Shown: positions 1-8,050, numbered from the stretch's first letter. The stretch is DNA of 37,269 nt from an uncultured Pseudomonadota bacterium (GCA_903921785.1 CAIXRH010000142.1:1-37269); one strand, 5' to 3'. Program-made: numbers and translations. Notes: a model not told the origin generated them from the sequence alone.

Positions 1-1
1 C

Positions 2-1417
2 GCGCCCAGCGCGCCGGCCCCGCGGCCGCGGCTGCTCTCGCCCGCCCTCGGCGGCGGCCTCCTCGCCGCCGGCGTCCTCCTCGGCGTGGCGGCGGACCGC
101 CTGATCCCCCCGATGCTCGCGCCGATCTCCCTGCCGGTGCCGGTCGTGGTGCAGGGGACGGTTCCGGCGCCGACGCCGGTCGTCGCGCCGGAGGCGGCGC
201 CCGCGCTCCCGGGCGACGGGAGCGAAGCCGCGCCTGCGGCGGCGCCCGTCGTGGCGGAACGCGGGACCGCGAGCGGCGACGATGGCCCGTCCGCGAATCC
301 GCGCGTCGTCGGGGGAGGGGAGGGGGGCCGTGGTGGCGCTTCCTCGCCTCGTTCGGCCGGCGGCGTTCGCGGTGCAGGCGCTCCCGGCGCGTCGGGGGAC
401 GCGGTGGAGGCACCGTCCACGGCGCCCGGCGGACGGGCGGCGGCGGGCGGAAGGCCCGGCGCCCTGGCCGACGCCACGGCGGGCGGGAGCGCGGCGACGG
501 TGGCCCCGGGCGCCTCGTGTCCGACGGGCGTGGCGGTGGCCGATGGCGCTTCGGAGGCTTCTACGCCCCGGACGGCGGACAGCGTGGCGGCGGTGGCTCG
601 GGCCGGCGACGGCGCGGCCTCGCCGTCGCGCAAGGGGGCGAACGACCCGGCCGGCACGGCAGACCCTTCGCGGTCCGCGGTCGACCCGTCGCGCGCCGCG
701 GCCGACGCGGAGCTCGCGGCGCTGCTCGACGAGGAGCTGCCGGAGCGGATCGGCCCGGTGGAGGCGCTCGACGCCCGACCCACGATGCCGACGGCCGCCG
801 ATCGCCGCCTTCCCGGCCGCGAGAGCACGCCGAGGGAGCCCACGGAGCTCCCGGCCGAGGCGCTCGCGGCGGCGGAAGCGCCGGCGGCCACGGTGCCCAG
901 CCGCACGTCGTTGCCGCTGGACCTGCGGGTCGTGGCGGCGGGGGGAGGAGGGGCGTCGCCGGGGCAGGACCCGCACGGCGGCGGCGAGGCGATGCTCGGC
1001 GTGGCGTGGCGCCCGGCGCTGGCCGGGGCGTCGCGGCCGGAGGTCGCGCTCGACGCGGGCGTCAGCGCGTGGGACGGGCCCGAGCGCCTCGACTGGCGGT
1101 TCGAGACGCGCGCTTCGGCGGGCCTGGTCCTCGGGACCGGCCTCTTCCGCCCGGCGGTGGACTGGACCGTCTCCGCGAGCGTGCCGCTCGGCGACGCGGC
1201 GCTGCCCGATGCCCGCCGCTCCGAGGACGAGCAGCTGCACGCGCCGTTCGCCACCGGACCGGCGTTGGCGCTGGTGATCGGCCGCGACGAAGGCCTGCGC
1301 GGCCGCCTCGGCGCGCGGGTGGATCTCTCCCCGGGCGTCCCCGCCGGCGGCTGGCAGCTCGTGCCCGAGGGCTTCGTGGCGTTGGAGCTCCCGCTCGGAA
1401 GGAAGGACACCGACTGA
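2..1417 (+). CDS. membrane-anchored Ala/Pro-rich protein, 5' partial
   Basis: The reading frame is open from the first bases of the window, so the true start lies upstream; a GTG at position 86 is only an internal candidate. The first residues inside the window form a hydrophobic stretch (about residues 11-28, rich in L, A, G and V), which reads as a membrane anchor. A long low-complexity Ala/Pro/Gly linker of about 260 residues follows. The last 150 residues are more structured, with alternating polar/hydrophobic patterns that could be a beta-rich or porin-like domain. Third codon positions in this frame are almost all G or C, which supports it over the two competing long frames. I do not recognise the family. 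Function is unknown; a periplasm-spanning or envelope role is only inferred from the anchor plus linker. Confidence 0.6.
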   Translation, partial: APSAPAPRPRLLSPALGGGLLAAGVLLGVAADRLIPPMLAPISLPVPVVVQGTVPAPTPVVAPEAAPALPGDGSEAAPAAAPVVAERGTASGDDGPSANPRVVGGGEGGRGGASSPRSAGGVRGAGAPGASGDAVEAPSTAPGGRAAAGGRPGALADATAGGSAATVAPGASCPTGVAVADGASEASTPRTADSVAAVARAGDGAASPSRKGANDPAGTADPSRSAVDPSRAAADAELAALLDEELPERIGPVEALDARPTMPTAADRRLPGRESTPREPTELPAEALAAAEAPAATVPSRTSLPLDLRVVAAGGGGASPGQDPHGGGEAMLGVAWRPALAGASRPEVALDAGVSAWDGPERLDWRFETRASAGLVLGTGLFRPAVDWTVSASVPLGDAALPDARRSEDEQLHAPFATGPALALVIGRDEGLRGRLGARVDLSPGVPAGGWQLVPEGFVALELPLGRKDTD

Positions 1418-1463
1418 GCGGCGTCGAGGGGCTGGAGGCGCTCCACCGCCCTGCCCCCCGGAC

Positions 1464-1503
1464 CCGTCGGCGGTCGAGGTGCCCCGGTCGGCGAGAATGG
1501 CGG
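1464..1503 (+). repeat. dispersed intergenic repeat, copy B1
   Basis: The block starts CCGTCGGCGGTCGAGG and continues to GGTCGGCGAGAATGG at 1486-1500. The same two words, with the same 22-bp offset, recur at 5382-5418. Related reverse-strand copies lie at about 11205-11250 and 31501-31540. All copies are outside genes. The preceding bases (CTCCACCGCC at 1441-1450) can pair with GGCGGTCGAG with one mismatch, so a hairpin is possible. Confidence 0.7.
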
Positions 1504-1558
1504 TACGGGCGGGCGTTCCCGCCGGGGCCCCGGCGCGCCTCGCCCCCCGGCCTCCCCC

Positions 1559-1670
1559 GGGGTCAGGCCGATCGTATTGGATTGTGCGTCAGAAACGGCG
1601 GTCCGGCGGCGGCGACGGGCCCCGCGGTGCGCGATCCCGTCCGGAAATCGAATGCGATCGGCCTGACCCC
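1559..1670 (+). repeat. 112-bp palindromic REP/MITE-like element, copy 1
   Basis: The element is bounded by 25-bp inverted arms at 1559-1583 and 1646-1670 that differ at two positions. The outer part of each arm reads GGGGTCAGGCCGATCG and its complement. The second copy, 1793-1904, has exactly the same length. The right halves are nearly identical and the centres have diverged without indels. No transposase is encoded inside. Palindromic elements ending in GGGGTCAGG-type words occur in many bacteria near RAYT (Y1 transposase) genes; linking this element to such an enzyme is inference. Confidence 0.8.
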
Positions 1671-1792
1671 CCTGCCCCTCTCGGCCGGTGCCGGACCCCG
1701 CCGCGGCACCTCAGCCCAAGGATCGTCCTGGGTGACCCCGTCACCCTCGGCGTTCCTTGGCCTCCGCGGCGCTTTCGCGCCCCCCGGCCCCC

Positions 1793-1904
1793 GGGGTCAG
1801 GCCGATCGTATTGGATTGTGGGTCACGAAGTGCGCTCCAGCGGCGACCACCGGCCCCGCGGTGCGCGATCCCGTCCGGAAATCGAATGCGATCGGCCTGA
1901 CCCC
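1793..1904 (+). repeat. 112-bp palindromic REP/MITE-like element, copy 2
   Basis: This is the second copy of the element at 1559-1670, in the same orientation, 234 bp start to start. Inverted arms lie at 1793-1817 and 1880-1904. The 122-bp spacer between the two copies is not repeated. Because the inner sequence differs by substitutions while the arms are conserved, the arms look like the functional part. Confidence 0.8.
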
Positions 1905-2008
1905 TCGGCGGATTCCCGCGCACCTGCTCGCCGGCACCGCCCCGAAGGCGGGCTGACGGGAAGCAACCCCGCGTCGCGGTGGGTTAGGGCGGCCGCTCTG
2001 GAGGAAGC

Positions 2009-2581
2009 ATGCTCATCGTCGCGCTCTCGTCCGCCTTCGCGGCCCCGTCCGGGTACAAGGTCTCGGTCGCCAACCACGACGGGTGCGAGCTCTCGCTCGG
2101 CCCGGCGGCGAGCGACGGCGTGGTGCCGATGCACGCGGAGTGCGACTGGCCCGACGCGAGCCTGGAGAAGTTCCGGGCGGTGATGGGCGACTGGGCGAAG
2201 CACGCCGACGTGTTCACGGTGATCGTGAAGTCCGAAGTGCGCAAGGCGGGCGACCGCGCGTTGGTCTACCAGCTACAGCGTACGTCGGGCATCTCCGACC
2301 GTGAGGCGCTCCAGTGGATGTGGCACTCGGTGGAGGGCGGGGCCGACCGCTATAGTTGGACCGCCGCCAAGGACGAGCCGCTCACCGTCACCAGCGGTGA
2401 TGTCCGCCCGACCCGCACCGACGGCTACTGGCAGGCCGCGGCGCTCCCCTCCGGAGGAATTCACGTCGTCCACCACCTCGAGTACGACCCCGGCGGCTAC
2501 GTCCCCGGCTTCGTGGTGCGGGCGTTCCAGGTGGGCGGGCTGCAGACCAACGTGTCTGAGGTGCATGCGGCGGTGAAGTAG
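2009..2581 (+). CDS. secreted START/SRPBCC-like protein
   Basis: The protein is 190 residues and begins with a short hydrophobic signal (MLIVALSSAFA) followed by a probable cleavage site. An excellent Shine-Dalgarno sequence (GGAGGA, ending about 3 bases before the ATG) fixes the start. The mature part has the look of a START/polyketide-cyclase type ligand-binding fold: an early segment resembling LEKFRAVMGDW, charged strands with regular alternation, then a WxAAALPSGG-type stretch and a C-terminal FQVGGLQTN helix. Proteins of this type bind hydrophobic ligands; the ligand here cannot be told. It is followed 6 bp later by the convergent fmt gene. The family assignment is moderate; that the gene is real is well supported. 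Confidence 0.75.
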   Translation: MLIVALSSAFAAPSGYKVSVANHDGCELSLGPAASDGVVPMHAECDWPDASLEKFRAVMGDWAKHADVFTVIVKSEVRKAGDRALVYQLQRTSGISDREALQWMWHSVEGGADRYSWTAAKDEPLTVTSGDVRPTRTDGYWQAAALPSGGIHVVHHLEYDPGGYVPGFVVRAFQVGGLQTNVSEVHAAVK

Positions 2582-2587
2582 GGCCGC

Positions 2588-3493
2588 CTACCCCAGTCGG
2601 TCCCCCACCTTGATCCGCGCCCCGTTGAGGAAGTCCGCGCCGCTGACCGCCCGTTTGCCGGGCGCCTGCACCTGCACCAACTCCAGCGCGCCTTCGCCGC
2701 ACGCGAGCCGCGCGCCCGGGAGCACCGTCCCCGGCGCCGCCGATCCCTCCGCGACCCGCACCTCCAGCACCTTCAGGGCGTCGTCGCCCCACGCGAGGGT
2801 CGTCCCCGGCCACGGTGAGAGCCCGCGCACCCGACGATGCAGCTCCACCGCCGGCTTCGTGACGTCGAGCCGCCCCATCTCCTTCTCGAGCATCGCGGCG
2901 TGGGTGACCCCCGCTTCGTCCTGGATCTGCGGCACGAGGCCGTCGAGCTCGGCGAGCGTGCGCACGAGGAGCTGCGCACCGAACGGGGCGAGGCGTTCGA
3001 ACAGCTGACCGGCGGTCTCCTCGGGGCCGATGGGCGTGGTGGCTTGGAGGAGGATGTCCCCCGTGTCGAGGCCCTCGGCCATCTGCATGGTGGTCACGCC
3101 GGTCACGGCGTCGCCCGCGAGGACGGACCACTGGATCGGCGCGGCGCCCCGCCAGCGCGGGAGCAGCGACGCGTGGACGTTGATGCACCCGCGCTTCGGG
3201 GTCTGGAGCAGCGCGAGCGGGAGGATGCGCCCGTAGGCGACCACCACCGCGACCTCCGGGGCCAGCGCCGCGAAGGCCGGGGGGAAGTCCCCGGACTTGA
3301 GCTTCGTCGGCTGGAAGACCGGGATCCCGAGCCGCCGGGCGAGCTCCACCGTGGGCGGGGAGACCAGCTGCTGTCCGCGCCCCGCCGGGCGGTCGGGTTG
3401 GGCGACCACGGCGAGCACGTCGTGCCCCGCGTCCACGAGGGCCTGGAGGGTGGGGACGGCGAAGGCGGGGGTGCCGAAGAAGACGACGCGCAT
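2588..3493 (-). CDS. fmt: methionyl-tRNA formyltransferase
   Basis: This enzyme transfers a formyl group from 10-formyltetrahydrofolate to Met-tRNA(fMet) for translation initiation. The 301-residue length is normal for the family. The N-terminus MRVVFFGTPAFAVPTL is the classic Rossmann-type start. The catalytic signature is present as NVHASLLPRWRGAAPIQW (Asn-His plus the SLLPxxRG loop), followed by GVTTMQMAEGLDTGDIL with the catalytic Asp. The C-terminal OB-like domain (from about residue 205) contains the RGLSPWPG motif. The usual partner, def (peptide deformylase), is not adjacent. The gene is convergent with the START-like gene and divergent from the SecY-like gene, separated from the latter by about 100 bp. 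Confidence 0.97.
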   Translation of the reverse strand: MRVVFFGTPAFAVPTLQALVDAGHDVLAVVAQPDRPAGRGQQLVSPPTVELARRLGIPVFQPTKLKSGDFPPAFAALAPEVAVVVAYGRILPLALLQTPKRGCINVHASLLPRWRGAAPIQWSVLAGDAVTGVTTMQMAEGLDTGDILLQATTPIGPEETAGQLFERLAPFGAQLLVRTLAELDGLVPQIQDEAGVTHAAMLEKEMGRLDVTKPAVELHRRVRGLSPWPGTTLAWGDDALKVLEVRVAEGSAAPGTVLPGARLACGEGALELVQVQAPGKRAVSGADFLNGARIKVGDRLG

Positions 3494-3594
3494 CGGGGGC
3501 GGCTATCCGGGCGGGAGGGGGGCGGGCACGGAGCGCGGCGGCTGCGGGCGGCGGTCGTCGTCGGCCCTCGACCGGTTACATCCGTCGCAACCCG

Positions 3595-4911
3595 ATGGTC
3601 GCGCCTCCCCCATTCAGCCGTCGGCTCGCGCTCACCGGGGCCCTGGTGCTCGCGGCGCTGGCCGTGGGGGCCATTCGCCTCGTCGTCGCGTACGGGGGCC
3701 CGCCGGTCACCACGGGATCGCTTTTGGGGACCGTCTGCACCACCACCGGCACCTACGCCTGGGGGTTCGGGCTGCTCATCCCGCCCCTCGCACGTCTGCG
3801 CTGGGGCGCTTCCCGCGACCGTCTCGCCATCGGGCTGGACCTGGGCGCGCTCGCCGTCCTCGCCCTCCAGGCGGTGGTGATGGTCGCCATCCCCTACGAG
3901 TCGCTGTACGGGGACGACGGGGTGGCCGTGGTGAGCGAGCCGGGCTGGGGCTGGCGGCTGCAGGTGGCCGCGACGGCGGTGGCGGCCGGGGCGGCCTTCT
4001 TCGCGGCCCTCCGGCTCATCGGCCGGCGAGGCGTGGGCCCCGGTTCGGCGTGGCTCGCCTTGGCGTTCGGGTTCCGGACCCTGGCCGAGCCGCTCTGGGA
4101 CCTCATCGAGGCGCACCCCGACCTCCTGGCGCCCCTCGGCGCCACGTCCGCCCTGGCCCTCTGGGCGGGCCACCGGCTCACGTACGGGGCTCGCCCCGGC
4201 CCCAGCGACCCCGGCTGGACCGCCGCGGGGCTCCCACCCGTCGCGGGGGTGGCCCTGGCGCTCGGCGTCATCGGGTTGATCGCGGAGCGGGACGGGGTGT
4301 CCTTGGGCCCGTTCGCGCTCCCCGTGGCGACCGTGGTCTTCGCCTGGACGCTCGCCGTGATCCTCCGGCGTCCAGCGGCGGTGGTCGCGGCGGCGGTCCG
4401 CTACACGTCTGAGCGCAGCGGGGAGATCGCGGCGGAGGAGGCGGTGGCTCGCCCGGGGGGCCGAGCGCGCGCCGCGGTGCTGGCCGCGGTCGGCCTCGGC
4501 CTGTGGGTTGGCCTCCCCGCGGTGTCGCTGTCCGGCGGCGTGGAGCCGGCGGTGCCGTTCCAGGTCGTCGGTTGGTTCGCGTATGTCGGGGCGCTGGTGG
4601 CGGAGGTGCGCGAAGCGCGCGCCCACGCGGACTGCACGGTCCCGGTCTGGACGACGCACAAGGTCTACGAAGCGGCTGCGGCCCTGGCGTTCTTCGAAGC
4701 CGCCGGCCTGCGGGGGTACGCGCGCGGTCTCGCCTGGCGCGGCCTCGTCCCGTTCGACCTCTACGCGCCCATCACCCTGGAGGTGCCGGTCGAGGAAGAA
4801 GCGCGCGCCCTGGAGCTGCTCGCCAAGGTCGGCCCGCCCGAGCCCGGGAAACGCCGCCTCGCGGCGGCCTCGGGGGACTCCGTGTGGAGCGGCCCCCGCT
4901 TCGAAGGCTGA
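3595..4911 (+). CDS. SecY-like polytopic membrane protein with DUF2007-like tail
   Basis: The protein has 438 residues, with about eight to ten hydrophobic segments over residues 10-340 and a soluble C-terminal tail. Length and layout resemble SecY. The piece around residues 125-160 (AFFAALRLIGRRGVGPGSAW) parallels the SecY TM4/TM5 region, where a conserved ERGIGNG turn follows an AGTxFLMWLGEQI-like helix. An early YAWGFGLLIPP segment parallels the SecY TM2 FALGIMPYIS. These matches are weak and are my reading, not a search result. The last 70 residues (KVYEAAAALAFFEAAGL through a VEEEARALELL helix) look like a DUF2007 signal-transducing-type domain. There is no ribosomal-protein context as for true secY, so a divergent paralogue is more likely. 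Function is unknown. Confidence 0.6.
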   Translation: MVAPPPFSRRLALTGALVLAALAVGAIRLVVAYGGPPVTTGSLLGTVCTTTGTYAWGFGLLIPPLARLRWGASRDRLAIGLDLGALAVLALQAVVMVAIPYESLYGDDGVAVVSEPGWGWRLQVAATAVAAGAAFFAALRLIGRRGVGPGSAWLALAFGFRTLAEPLWDLIEAHPDLLAPLGATSALALWAGHRLTYGARPGPSDPGWTAAGLPPVAGVALALGVIGLIAERDGVSLGPFALPVATVVFAWTLAVILRRPAAVVAAAVRYTSERSGEIAAEEAVARPGGRARAAVLAAVGLGLWVGLPAVSLSGGVEPAVPFQVVGWFAYVGALVAEVREARAHADCTVPVWTTHKVYEAAAALAFFEAAGLRGYARGLAWRGLVPFDLYAPITLEVPVEEEARALELLAKVGPPEPGKRRLAAASGDSVWSGPRFEG

Positions 4912-4940
4912 TCAGTACAGCCCCGGCACTAGCCGCCCGC

Positions 4941-5270
4941 CTACATACAGGTCCCGGAGATGCACTCCTGCCCGGTGTCGCAGCCGTCCTTGTCCCGGCA
5001 GCCGTTCTTGCAGGTGAGCAGCGTGGTGTCGCAGAACTGCTCGTCCGCACACTCGGCGTTCTCGCGGCAGCCGGTCTGGCACTCGGAGAGGGTGTCGTTG
5101 CAGATCTGACCGGAGTCGCAGTTGTCGTCGGCGTGGCAGCCGCTCACGCAGACCCGGGGCGAATCGTCGCAGATTTCCCCGTAGTTGCAGTCGTAGTCGG
5201 TCTGGCAGGCGGTGCCGAAGAGGTCGCAGCCGGAGACAAGGAGGAAGAAGGCGGGGAGCAGCTTGTTCAT
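4941..5270 (-). CDS. lipoprotein of four 23-residue Cys repeats
   Basis: This 109-residue protein has a signal peptide ending in the lipobox LVSGC (Cys15 lipidated). The rest is four tandem modules beginning at Cys22, Cys45, Cys68 and Cys91, exactly 23 residues apart, each with the pattern C-x5-C-x5-C-x6-C (the last module has x4). This gives 16 cysteines, probably eight disulfides, in a cell-surface or periplasmic protein. Modules carry Asp/Gly at fixed places (CDSGQIC, CDTGQEC). Such Cys repeats are common in secreted Myxococcota proteins, but the role of this one is unknown. An Asp follows the lipidated Cys. The gene is convergent with the SecY-like gene, 29 bp apart. No strong ribosome binding site is seen. 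Confidence 0.85.
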   Translation of the reverse strand: MNKLLPAFFLLVSGCDLFGTACQTDYDCNYGEICDDSPRVCVSGCHADDNCDSGQICNDTLSECQTGCRENAECADEQFCDTTLLTCKNGCRDKDGCDTGQECISGTCM

Positions 5271-5470
5271 GGCGACGCGGCTAACGACGGCGGTGGGCCG
5301 TGGCTACCGGTGCGGACGGGGTTTCCGAATCGAGGTGGGGTGCCCGCGGGCGGCGCGAGCGCGCGGTCGTTCCGGGCTGAACCGTCGGCGGTCGAGGAGC
5401 CACGGTCGGCGAGAATGGCGAGGCGGGGGAGGGGACGGCGACGGGAGCGGGCTGCGGCGCGACCGCGGGG
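5271..5470. other. intergenic region with dispersed repeat B2
   Basis: The gap of about 200 bp lies between the Cys-repeat lipoprotein (minus) and a small plus-strand gene. It contains the second long copy of the dispersed repeat at 5382-5423, which differs from copy B1 by only two substitutions over the first 37 bases. No further gene is supported. Confidence 0.6.
5382..5423 (+). repeat. dispersed intergenic repeat, copy B2
   Basis: CCGTCGGCGGTCGAGG at 5382-5397 is followed at a 22-bp offset by GGTCGGCGAGAATGG at 5404-5418, the same order and spacing as at 1464-1503. It lies immediately upstream of the small gene at 5471, so it could act in a leader or be a passive repeat. Confidence 0.7.
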
Positions 5471-5746
5471 ATGCCCTGCGGGTGGCGCACCCCACCCCCC
5501 GTCGACCCGATCCAGGCGGCGCTCGACACGCTGGAAGGAGCCCTCGCCCACCGGGACGAAGCGCGGGTGATCGAGCTGCGCGCGAGCACCGAGCGGACCG
5601 CCGCCCTCGACACGGCCCGCCGCGCCGACAACCAGACGGCCCCGATGCTCGAGCTGCTGCTGCCCGACAACCCTGGCCGCGTGGAGTCGTGCTTCAAGGA
5701 CCTCAACGGCTCCCCGGCCACGACGGCGGAGGCGGCGGCCAAGTAG
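5471..5746 (+). CDS. small Ala-rich helical protein, unknown function
   Basis: The 91-residue product after a proline-rich start (PPPVDP) is a run of amphipathic helix with many Ala, Glu and Arg residues. The best argument that it is real is codon use: nearly every third position from about 5509 to 5746 is G or C in this frame only. The start is uncertain; the ATG at 5471 has no clear ribosome binding site, and the frame is open further upstream through the dispersed repeat. There is no recognisable family. A hairpin (5750-5765) follows directly. Confidence 0.45.
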   Translation: MPCGWRTPPPVDPIQAALDTLEGALAHRDEARVIELRASTERTAALDTARRADNQTAPMLELLLPDNPGRVESCFKDLNGSPATTAEAAAK

Positions 5747-5749
5747 TCC

Positions 5750-5765
5750 CCGGGCTGCGGCCCGG
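5750..5765. terminator. hairpin between convergent genes
   Basis: CCGGGC-TGCG-GCCCGG forms a perfect 6-bp stem with a 4-base loop directly after the stop at 5746, in the 49-bp gap before the convergent permease gene. There is no T-run, so intrinsic termination is only a possibility. Confidence 0.3.
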
Positions 5766-5795
5766 CGGGGGTCGCGGAGGAGACGCCGCGGCCCC

Positions 5796-6923
5796 CTACG
5801 CCAACGTCTTCCGGAACCGCATCGACGACACCCACAGGATGATCACCCCCATCCCCGCCAGGGCCACGAACTGCGGCCACATCTCGGCCCAGCCGGCGCC
5901 GCGAAGGAGCGAGCCGCGGAGCACCTGGATGTAGTAGCGGAGCGGGTTGAGGTAGGTGAACGGGCGGAGCCAGTCGGGCATCGCCGCGAGCGGGGTCATG
6001 TTTCCGCTCAGCAGCATCGCCGGCATCATGAACAAGAAGGCGCCCATGAACGCCTGCTGCTGGGAGTTGCTCATCGTGGAGATGAACAGCCCCGCCCCGA
6101 GGGTGGACATCAGGTAGGCGAGCGTGGCGGCGAGCAGGAACGTGGGCTCCCCGTGCAGCGGCACCCCGAAGAGCCACGCGCCCGCGGCCATGGAGGTGAG
6201 CACGTTGAACATGCCGATGAGCACGAACGGCAGGGTCTTGCCGAGCATGAGCACCCAGGTGGGGATCGGGCTCACGAGCACCTGCTCAAGGGTTCCCAGC
6301 TCTTTCTCCCGCGCGAGGCCCATCGCGGCGAGCATCGCCGTGGCCATCAGGAGCTGCATCGCGGCGGTGCCGGGCACGATGTAGAACTGGGTCTTCATCT
6401 GCGGGTTGTAGAGCACCCGCGGCTGGAAGCTCACCGAGCCCTTCTTCCCGACGGCCTGCCCGCCCATCGGGTTCCCGAGCTCCATCCCGGCCATCGCGAA
6501 GTACCGCCCCACCGTGCCGCCGACGATGCCGGAGCGGGTGGGGTTGCTGCCGTCGAGGACCACCTGCACCATCGCGGTGCGGCCGCCGTCGATGTCCCGC
6601 GCGAAGCCGGGCGGGATGATGACCGCGGCGTTCGCCCGCCCGTCGTCGATCATCTCGTTGGCGGTGGGCTCATCCGCGGTGCCGGCGTCGTCGAGCGTGC
6701 CGTCGGCGAGGAGCCGCTGCACGTGGTGGCGGCTCACGGAGGACTGGTCCTGGTCCACGATCACGGTGGGCACGTGGTCCACCGTGAAGTCGGCCGCGTA
6801 CCCGAAGATCAGGAGCTGCACGATCGGCATGATCAAGAGCTGCCCGCGCATCCGCGGGTCGCGGAGCGCCTGACGGAGCTCCTTGATGATGATCGACCAG
6901 AGCTGGATGGCGTGCATGCGCAT
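5796..6923 (-). CDS. ABC-2 type permease (YbhR-like), last gene of exporter operon
   Basis: This is one of two membrane subunits of an ABC exporter. The 375-residue protein starts MRMHAIQLWSIIIKELRQALRDPR, the typical ABC-2 entry helix, then one TM segment (about residues 28-46) and a large periplasmic loop of about 130 residues (NPMGGQAVG and FQPRVLYNPQMKT). Five more TM segments follow. Conserved features include FYIVPGTAAMQLLM, the coupling stretch AREKELGTLEQVLVSPI and the AMPDWLRPFTYLNPLRYYIQVLR ending. The start at 6923 lies 2 bp after the stop of the preceding permease, so the genes are translationally coupled. The order adaptor-ATPase-ATPase-permease-permease matches E. coli YbhG-F-S-R. 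Substrate is unknown. Confidence 0.92.
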   Translation of the reverse strand: MRMHAIQLWSIIIKELRQALRDPRMRGQLLIMPIVQLLIFGYAADFTVDHVPTVIVDQDQSSVSRHHVQRLLADGTLDDAGTADEPTANEMIDDGRANAAVIIPPGFARDIDGGRTAMVQVVLDGSNPTRSGIVGGTVGRYFAMAGMELGNPMGGQAVGKKGSVSFQPRVLYNPQMKTQFYIVPGTAAMQLLMATAMLAAMGLAREKELGTLEQVLVSPIPTWVLMLGKTLPFVLIGMFNVLTSMAAGAWLFGVPLHGEPTFLLAATLAYLMSTLGAGLFISTMSNSQQQAFMGAFLFMMPAMLLSGNMTPLAAMPDWLRPFTYLNPLRYYIQVLRGSLLRGAGWAEMWPQFVALAGMGVIILWVSSMRFRKTLA

Positions 6924-6925
6924 GT

Positions 6926-8050
6926 TCACACCAGTCGACGCTGGAAGCGCCGGGTCGAGGCGACGATCATCGCGACGGCGAAGGCCGTCATCGCGAGCAC
7001 GTCGGGCCAGAGCTCGACGATGCCGTTGTCTTTGAGGAGGATGCCCCGCATGATCGTGACCATGTGCCGCGCCGGGAGCACGTAGGAGAGGCCGCGGATG
7101 AGCAGCGGCATGTTCTCGATGGGCAGGAGGAAGCCCGAGAGCATCATCACCGGCAACATCGTGGACATCATCGCGACCTGCGTCGCCACCATCTGGTTTC
7201 GGGTGACGACGGAGATGAGCAGCCCTTGCCCGAGCATCGCGAGCAGGAAGATGAGCGCGCACACCGCGAGGAGCAGGAAGTCGCCGCGGAGCGGGAGGCC
7301 GAACGCGAACGCGCCGGCGGTGAGCACGGTGAGGAACTGCAGGATGCCCATGCCGAGGTACGGGAGGAGCTTCCCGATGACGATCTCCAGGCGCCCCACC
7401 GGGGTGGCGAACAGCTGCTCCATCGACCCGCGCTCCCACTCCCGCGCCACCGTGAGCGCGGTGAGCAGCACTGCCCCCAGGGCGAGCACGTAGGTGGCGA
7501 GGCCGGGCACGATGTAGAGCGCCGACTTCGCCGAGGGGTTGAAGCGGGTCCAGGTGCGGGCCGCGATGCGTGGGGCTCGGGTCATCGCGCCGCCGCTGAG
7601 GTTCGCCCCGATGGCGATGGTGTCGCCCTTGGTGAGGATCTGCCCGGCGGAGTTGCCATCCACCCCGTCGACGAGGAACTGCACGGAGACACGCTCGCCG
7701 CGGTCGAGGTCGGCGGCGAAGCGGTCGGGGATGATGAGCGCGGCCGACGCTTCGCCGGCGCGGAACATTCGCTCGGCCGCGGGCTCGTCGTCGGCCATCC
7801 CGGCGAGGCGGAAGGTGTCGTCGGCGACGAACGCCTCAATGAGCGCGCGGGAGGCGACGCTGTGGTCGCGGTCGACCACGACGAGGGGGATCTTGTCGAG
7901 GTCGAAGCTGATGCCGGCGCCCATGAGCACCAGCAGCAGGAGCGGCATGCCGAGGCCGAGGTACAACGAGCGCGGGTCGCGCTGGATGTGGAACAGCTCC
8001 TTGGTGGCCAGCGCCTTCACGCGGAGGAAGAAGCGGCGGAACTTGTTCAT
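6926..8050 (-). CDS. ABC-2 type permease (YbhS-like)
   Basis: This is the second membrane subunit of the exporter, 374 residues. It opens MNKFRRFFLRVKALATKELFHIQRDPRSLYLGLGMPLLL, with the amphipathic entry helix and first TM typical of ABC-2 permeases. A large extracytoplasmic loop contains VVDRDHSVASRALIEAF and FNPSAKSALYIVPGL. The cytosolic coupling segment AREWERGSMEQLFATPV precedes TM2. Its start overlaps the upstream ATPase stop by ATGA (8047-8050). It is clearly homologous to the downstream permease gene, so the pair probably forms a heterodimer and arose by duplication. The longer open frame running upstream to 8833 is a shadow of the ATPase gene. Confidence 0.93.
   Translation of the reverse strand: MNKFRRFFLRVKALATKELFHIQRDPRSLYLGLGMPLLLLVLMGAGISFDLDKIPLVVVDRDHSVASRALIEAFVADDTFRLAGMADDEPAAERMFRAGEASAALIIPDRFAADLDRGERVSVQFLVDGVDGNSAGQILTKGDTIAIGANLSGGAMTRAPRIAARTWTRFNPSAKSALYIVPGLATYVLALGAVLLTALTVAREWERGSMEQLFATPVGRLEIVIGKLLPYLGMGILQFLTVLTAGAFAFGLPLRGDFLLLAVCALIFLLAMLGQGLLISVVTRNQMVATQVAMMSTMLPVMMLSGFLLPIENMPLLIRGLSYVLPARHMVTIMRGILLKDNGIVELWPDVLAMTAFAVAMIVASTRRFQRRLV

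Larger units (their letters stand above)
1418..2008. other. repeat-rich intergenic region, no gene supported
   Basis: This 590-bp gap holds two copies of a 112-bp palindromic element, one copy of a dispersed intergenic repeat at 1464-1503, and a 35-bp stretch (1711-1745) resembling 15935-15970. Reading frames crossing it pass through the repeats and lack a believable start or protein family. The last bases before 2009 contain a good ribosome binding site (GGAGG) for the next gene. Confidence 0.7.

Noticed and set aside
282-1956. Two other long plus-strand frames over the first gene
   Set aside because: They are Arg/Ala/Gly-rich shadows with poor third-position bias; the frame used has a TM anchor and G/C at nearly all third positions.
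5212-6177. Frames overlapping the small gene at 5471 on both strands
   Set aside because: They are shadows; only the 5471 frame has consistent G/C third positions, and the minus-strand frame is antisense within the permease gene.
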